NCBI GenBank assembly: GCA_900553415.1
Contig: USDH01000072.1
Coordinates: 1 to 7,651, forward strand
Direction: 5' to 3'
From: an uncultured Collinsella sp.
Lineage (GTDB): Bacteria > Actinomycetota > Coriobacteriia > Coriobacteriales > Coriobacteriaceae
DNA length: 7,651 bases
Part shown: in pieces, positions 3,909 to 7,651 of the stretch
Position numbering within the stretch: the first letter of the stretch is position 1
Layout: every line of letters starts with the position of its first letter
Notes under the pieces: generated by a model
What the model was told of the DNA's origin: nothing
The model's database searches: none
Seen by the model: the letters and a program-made list of their open reading frames with translations, nothing else
Program-made: the position numbers and the translations under genes

Positions 3909-6590
3909 ATGCAAAAGGAATACCTGTCCGCCGCGGCGGAGGTGCTCAGCGACCAAGGTGTCGATGAGAACCTCGGCCTGAGCAACGACGAGGCGTCTTC
4001 GCGCCTTGCCAAGACAGGCCCTAACAAGCTCGAGGAAGCCGAGAAGACGCCGCTGTGGAAGCGTTTCTTTGAGCAGATGGCCGACCCCATGGTCATCATG
4101 CTGATCGTTGCCGCCGTCATCAGTGCGCTCACGGGCATGGTCAAGGGCGAGCCCGACTTTGCCGATGTTGCCATCATCATGTTCGTCGTTATCGTCAACT
4201 CGGTGCTGGGCGTGGTCCAGGAAGCCAAGAGCGAGGAGGCCCTCGAGGCCCTGCAGGAGATGAGTGCGGCGCAGTCCAAGGTGCTGCGCGACGGCAAGCT
4301 CGTGCACCTGCCGAGCGCCGAGCTCGTGCCCGGCGACGTGATCATGCTCGAGGCGGGCGACTCCGTCCCGGCCGACTGCCGCGTGCTCGAGAGCGCCACG
4401 ATGAAGATCGAAGAGGCCGCGCTCACCGGCGAGTCCGTGCCCGTAGAGAAGCACGCCAACGTGATCGAGCTTGCCGCGGGCACCGATGACGTGCCGCTCG
4501 GCGACCGCAAGAACATGTGCTACATGGGTTCCACCGTGGTATACGGCCGTGGCCGCGCCGTCGTGGTCGGCACCGGCATGAACACCGAGATGGGCAAGAT
4601 CGCCGGCGCCCTGGCCGAGGCCAAGGAAGAGCTCACGCCGCTGCAGGTGAAGCTCGCCGAGCTCAGCCGCATCCTTACCATTATGGTGATCGTCATCTGC
4701 GTCGTGATCTTTGGCGTTGACATCCTCCGCCACGGCGTGGGCAATGTCCTCACCGACCCGACTGCCCTGCTCGACACCTTTATGGTTGCCGTCTCGCTCG
4801 CCGTCGCCGCCATCCCCGAGGGCCTTGTTGCCGTCGTGACCATCGTCCTTTCGCTTGGCGTGACCAAGATGGCCAAGCGCCAGGCGATTATCCGCAAGCT
4901 CTCTGCCGTCGAGACCCTTGGCTGCACGCAGACCATCTGCTCCGACAAGACCGGTACCCTTACCCAGAACAAGATGACCGTCGTCAAGCACGAGCTCGCT
5001 GCGCCCAAGGAGAAGTTCCTGGCCGGCATGGCGCTGTGCTCCGATGCTCAGTGGGACGAGGAGCTGGGCGAGGCCGTGGGCGAGCCGACCGAGTGCGCGC
5101 TCGTCAACGACGCCGGCAAGGCTGGCCTCACTGGCCTGACTGCCGAGCATCCGCGCGTGGGCGAGGCCCCGTTTGACTCGGGCCGCAAGATGATGTCCGT
5201 GGTCGTCGAGACCCTGGATGGCGAGTACGAGCAGTACACCAAGGGTGCGCCCGACGTGGTGATCGGCCTGTGCACCCATATCTACGAGGGCGATAAGGTC
5301 GTCCCGCTGACCGAGGAGCGCCGCGCCGAGCTCGTGGCGGCCAACAAGGCCATGGCCGACGAGGCCCTGCGCGTACTGGCGCTGGCAAGCCGCACCTACA
5401 CCGAGGTTCCCGACGACTGCAGCCCCGCTGCGCTCGAGCATGACCTGGTCTTCTGTGGCCTGTCCGGCATGATCGACCCGGTCCGTCCCGAGGTGGCCGA
5501 CGCTATCCACGAGGCGCACGACGCCGGTATCCGCACCGTCATGATCACGGGCGACCACATCGACACCGCCGTGGCCATCGCCAAGCAGCTGGGCATCGTC
5601 GCCGATCGCAGCCAGGCCATCACCGGTGCCGACCTCGATCGCATGAGCGACGAGGAGCTCGACGCGCACATCGAGGACTACGGCGTGTACGCCCGCGTCC
5701 AGCCCGAGCACAAGACACGCATCGTCGAGGCCTGGAAGTCGCGCGACCAGATCGTGGCCATGACGGGCGACGGCGTCAACGACGCCCCGTCCATCAAGCG
5801 CGCCGACATTGGCGTTGGTATGGGCATCACCGGTACCGACGTCACCAAGAACGTCGCCGACATGGTACTTGCCGACGACAATTTCGCCACCATCATCGGT
5901 GCCTGCGAAGAGGGCCGTCGCATCTACGACAACATCCGCAAGGTCATCCAGTTCCTGCTTTCGGCCAACCTTGCCGAGGTGTTCTCGGTGTTTATCGCCA
6001 CGCTCATCGGCTTTACCATCTTCCAGCCGGTGCAGCTGCTGTGGGTGAACCTGGTCACCGACTGCTTCCCCGCGCTCGCGCTGGGCATGGAGGATGCCGA
6101 GGGCGACATCATGAAGCGCAAGCCGCGCAACGCCAAGGACGGTGTCTTTGCCGGACATATGGGTCTGGACTGCGTGGTCCAGGGCCTAATCATCACCGCG
6201 CTGGTGCTGGCGAGCTTCTTTGTGGGCGTGTACTTTGACATGGGCTACATCCACATCGCCGATATGATCGCCGGCAATGCCGACGAGGAAGGCGTGATGA
6301 TGGCGTTCATCACGCTCAACATGGTCGAGATTTTCCACTGCTTCAATATGCGCAGCCGTCGTGCGTCGCTGTTCACCATGAAGAAGCAGAACAAGTGGCT
6401 GTGGGCTTCCGCCGCGCTGGCACTGGTGCTGACGGTGATCGTGACCGTGCAGCCGACGCTTGCCGAGATGTTCTTTGGCCCCGTGACGCTTGAGCTCAAG
6501 GGCGTTGTCGCTGCCCTGGGCCTGGCCTTCCTGATCATCCCGCTGATGGAGATCTACAAGGCGATCATGCGCGCGGTCGAGAAGGAGTAG
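3909..6590 (+). CDS. Type IIA P-type cation-transporting ATPase, probable calcium pump
   Basis: This 893-residue membrane pump uses ATP, through a phospho-aspartate intermediate, to export cations, most likely Ca2+. Domains in order: cytoplasmic N-terminal segment (1-55); M1 and M2 (about 57-103); actuator domain with TGES at 173-176; M3 and M4 (about 253-316) with the ion-binding PEGL at 303-306; phosphorylation motif DKTGTLT at 346-352 (D346); nucleotide-binding domain with FDSGRKMMSV (422-431) and KGAPD (445-449); hinge TGDGVNDAP at 619-627; M5 to M10 (about 678-885). Ion-site residues matching SERCA are E304 (M4), N687 and E690 (M5), and N714, T717 and D718 (M6). The SERCA M8 glutamate E908 appears replaced by N804. 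One ion per cycle, as in Listeria LMCA1, is a possible inference. PacL-like is the nearest description. The ATG follows AGGAGGGG by seven bases. Translation is probably controlled by the leader structure. Other cation specificity cannot be excluded. Confidence 0.93.
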   Translation: MQKEYLSAAAEVLSDQGVDENLGLSNDEASSRLAKTGPNKLEEAEKTPLWKRFFEQMADPMVIMLIVAAVISALTGMVKGEPDFADVAIIMFVVIVNSVLGVVQEAKSEEALEALQEMSAAQSKVLRDGKLVHLPSAELVPGDVIMLEAGDSVPADCRVLESATMKIEEAALTGESVPVEKHANVIELAAGTDDVPLGDRKNMCYMGSTVVYGRGRAVVVGTGMNTEMGKIAGALAEAKEELTPLQVKLAELSRILTIMVIVICVVIFGVDILRHGVGNVLTDPTALLDTFMVAVSLAVAAIPEGLVAVVTIVLSLGVTKMAKRQAIIRKLSAVETLGCTQTICSDKTGTLTQNKMTVVKHELAAPKEKFLAGMALCSDAQWDEELGEAVGEPTECALVNDAGKAGLTGLTAEHPRVGEAPFDSGRKMMSVVVETLDGEYEQYTKGAPDVVIGLCTHIYEGDKVVPLTEERRAELVAANKAMADEALRVLALASRTYTEVPDDCSPAALEHDLVFCGLSGMIDPVRPEVADAIHEAHDAGIRTVMITGDHIDTAVAIAKQLGIVADRSQAITGADLDRMSDEELDAHIEDYGVYARVQPEHKTRIVEAWKSRDQIVAMTGDGVNDAPSIKRADIGVGMGITGTDVTKNVADMVLADDNFATIIGACEEGRRIYDNIRKVIQFLLSANLAEVFSVFIATLIGFTIFQPVQLLWVNLVTDCFPALALGMEDAEGDIMKRKPRNAKDGVFAGHMGLDCVVQGLIITALVLASFFVGVYFDMGYIHIADMIAGNADEEGVMMAFITLNMVEIFHCFNMRSRRASLFTMKKQNKWLWASAALALVLTVIVTVQPTLAEMFFGPVTLELKGVVAALGLAFLIIPLMEIYKAIMRAVEKE

Positions 6591-6613
6591 GTCGAAAGGC
6601 CATCCTTCCCACC

Positions 6614-6703
6614 GGCCCGACCGCCTGCGGGGTTTCTTCCTCGCTGGTCCTCGCGCTTCGCGCTGCGGGATCGCTCGGAAGAAACCCCTCCCGGCGTCGG
6701 GCC
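6614..6703. repeat. Long inverted repeat downstream of the ATPase gene
   Basis: The inner arms GGGGTTTCTTCC (6629-6640) and GGAAGAAACCCC (6677-6688) are a perfect 12-bp match. The outer arms GGCCCGAC (6614-6621) and GTCGGGCC (6696-6703) match over 8 bp, with three more pairs possible after a one-base bulge (6623-6625 with 6693-6695). A GC-rich core includes the small hairpin GCGC-TTC-GCGC (6653-6663). There is no T-run, and a separate terminator follows about 43 bp later. This suggests a palindromic intergenic repeat, or an mRNA 3' stabilising structure, rather than a terminator. Copy number in the genome cannot be judged from here. Confidence 0.75.
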
Positions 6704-6745
6704 TTCGGATAACCTCTCGGGACCATTGGCTGAGGGAAAGTTTGT

Positions 6746-6779
6746 GAGCTGGTCGGGCTTTGCCCGGCCAGCTCTTTTT
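6746..6779 (+). terminator. Intrinsic terminator after the ATPase gene
   Basis: A 13-bp stem (6746-6758 with 6762-6774) closes a TTT loop and is followed by five T residues (6775-6779). The pair at 6753/6767 is U-G in plus-strand RNA but an A-C mismatch on the other strand, so the direction is plus. It ends the ATPase transcript before rsgA. Confidence 0.92.
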
Positions 6780-6789
6780 GATTTAAAAT
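6760..6789 (+). promoter_or_regulatory. Possible rsgA promoter overlapping the terminator
   Basis: TTGCCC (6760-6765) and TAAAAT (6784-6789) are spaced 18 bp apart. The -10 matches consensus at five of six positions and the -35 at four of six. The -35 lies in the loop and 3' arm of the ATPase terminator. The position suits a leader of about 30 bases before the GTG at 6828. Confidence 0.4.
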
Positions 6790-6816
6790 ACCTGCTCAGT
6801 TGTGTGGTTTTGTGCT

Positions 6817-6822
6817 GGGAGG
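6817..6822 (+). promoter_or_regulatory. Ribosome binding site of rsgA, deciding a GTG start
   Basis: GGGAGG lies five bases before GTG at 6828-6830. A Lys/Arg-rich N-terminus follows directly, as in RsgA proteins, which supports this non-ATG start. Confidence 0.75.
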
Positions 6823-6827
6823 CATCT

Positions 6828-7651
6828 GTGGGCAAGGCTAAGGCTAAAGCGAAGAAAAAGACGACGGGGGCGCGGGCTAAGCGCGATCGTCGTCGGAAGC
6901 TCGCGACCGAGGCTCCCGCGTCTGCCGAGGAGCTGCTGGCGAGCGTGCCGGGACTCGACGCGCTGCAGGACGTTCCGGCGTTTGATGACCTGCCGGTCGA
7001 TGAAGCTCAGCAGGCTGCCTTTGATGATTTCTGCGCACATGCCGAGGAGCCCGAGCAGATGCAGCTTGGCACCGTGGTGCGCTTGGATCGTGGGTTTCCG
7101 CTGGTGGCGACTGCCGACGATACCTTCCGCGCCGAGCATGCCGTGGGATTTGCCAAGTCGCGCGGTGGGGACGAGGTCCTGCTGCCTGCCGTGGGCGATC
7201 GTGTGGCGGTGCGCCGCGCTCCCGGGCACGATATGGGCGTGATTGAATGCGTGCTGCCGCGCCGTACGAGCTTTGAGCGTTGGCGCGGCCGTGCCCGCGG
7301 AGAGCGCCAGGTGCTCTGCTCCAACGTGGATAGCGTGCTAATCGTGCAGGCGCTCGGTGCCGGTGAGGTGCTGCTCGACCGCGTGGCGCGCTCGCTGGTG
7401 TTGGCGCTCGACTGCGATGCCGAGCCGGTGGTGGTACTCACCAAAGCTGACCGCTGCGATGCCGAGGAACTCGAGCGCGATCTGGACCGCGCGCGCCGCC
7501 TGGTGGGTCCGGACGTGCGTGTGATCGTGACGTCCTCTGCCGAGGGCCGCGGCCTGGACGAGGTCCGTGCCTGCGTGCCCGCCGGGAGCTGCGCCATGAT
7601 TCTGGGCGAGTCGGGTGCCGGCAAGTCGACGCTGCTCAAGTCCCTCAACCG
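6828..7651 (+). CDS. rsgA: Ribosome small-subunit maturation GTPase RsgA, 5' part
   Basis: RsgA (YjeQ/EngC) is a circularly permuted GTPase that binds the 30S subunit late in assembly and couples GTP hydrolysis to its own release. The first 274 codons are present and the frame runs off the right edge. A very basic stretch (residues 2-24, GKAKAKAKKK then RAKRDRRRK) resembles the short basic N-terminus of E. coli RsgA used for ribosome contact. An acidic linker follows, then an OB-like segment with GTVVRLDRGFPLV and GDRVAVR, then RRTSFERWRGR and the typical QVLCSNVDSVLIVQAL. The permuted motif order is visible: G4 as TKAD (205-208), G5 as TSSAEG, then the P-loop GESGAGKST (260-268). The G3 motif DTPG and the C-terminal zinc domain should lie beyond the window. 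It is separated from the ATPase gene by a terminator, so it is probably independently transcribed. Confidence 0.93.
   Translation, partial: MGKAKAKAKKKTTGARAKRDRRRKLATEAPASAEELLASVPGLDALQDVPAFDDLPVDEAQQAAFDDFCAHAEEPEQMQLGTVVRLDRGFPLVATADDTFRAEHAVGFAKSRGGDEVLLPAVGDRVAVRRAPGHDMGVIECVLPRRTSFERWRGRARGERQVLCSNVDSVLIVQALGAGEVLLDRVARSLVLALDCDAEPVVVLTKADRCDAEELERDLDRARRLVGPDVRVIVTSSAEGRGLDEVRACVPAGSCAMILGESGAGKSTLLKSLN

Noticed and set aside
3855..6158. 767-codon open frame on the minus strand across the ATPase
   Set aside because: It is the mirror frame of the ATPase, rich in His, Asp, Gly, Leu and Ala, with no recognisable motif. The plus strand carries all P-type ATPase signatures.

Overview
The window looks like a chromosomal segment of a high-GC anaerobic actinobacterium of the class Coriobacteriia, most likely Collinsella or a close relative. 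This rests on codon use and on the style of the proteins: a Coriobacteriia-type nuclease-like protein at 510-1583 and the wording of the pyruvate kinase, P-type ATPase and RsgA. It was judged from memory, without any database search. No tRNA, rRNA, CRISPR array, prophage or complete insertion sequence is visible.

Layout: (1) 1-513, plus strand, is the 3' end of a zinc-dependent phospholipase C-like protein. (2) 510-1583, minus strand, is a divergent PD-(D/E)XK nuclease-like protein that converges on gene 1; the two share one CTAG as both stop codons. (3) 1584-2005 is intergenic. It holds a 128-bp inverted-repeat unit (1635-1762), a small hairpin and the pyruvate kinase terminator. (4) 2006-3466, minus strand, is pyruvate kinase. 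(5) 3467-3908 is a 442-bp divergent control region with a promoter for each flanking gene. (6) 3909-6590, plus strand, is a type IIA (calcium-pump type) P-type ATPase. (7) 6591-6827 holds a long inverted repeat, a classic intrinsic terminator and a likely rsgA promoter. (8) 6828 to the right edge, plus strand, is the first 274 codons of RsgA, the ribosome small-subunit GTPase.

The most interesting structure is the 5' leader of the ATPase gene (about 3797-3908). The whole Shine-Dalgarno tract can pair in a 12-bp stem that closes a two-tier hairpin. An upstream hairpin carries a 7-nt loop exactly complementary to part of the apical loop of the second hairpin. A competing 9-bp helix could open the inner tier. 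Together this looks like an uncharacterised translational control element, possibly ion-responsive, ahead of a cation pump. It does not match the cation riboswitch classes I can recall.

The genes do not form one pathway: glycolysis (pyruvate kinase), ion homeostasis (ATPase) and ribosome maturation (RsgA) are separate transcription units, each bounded by its own signals.
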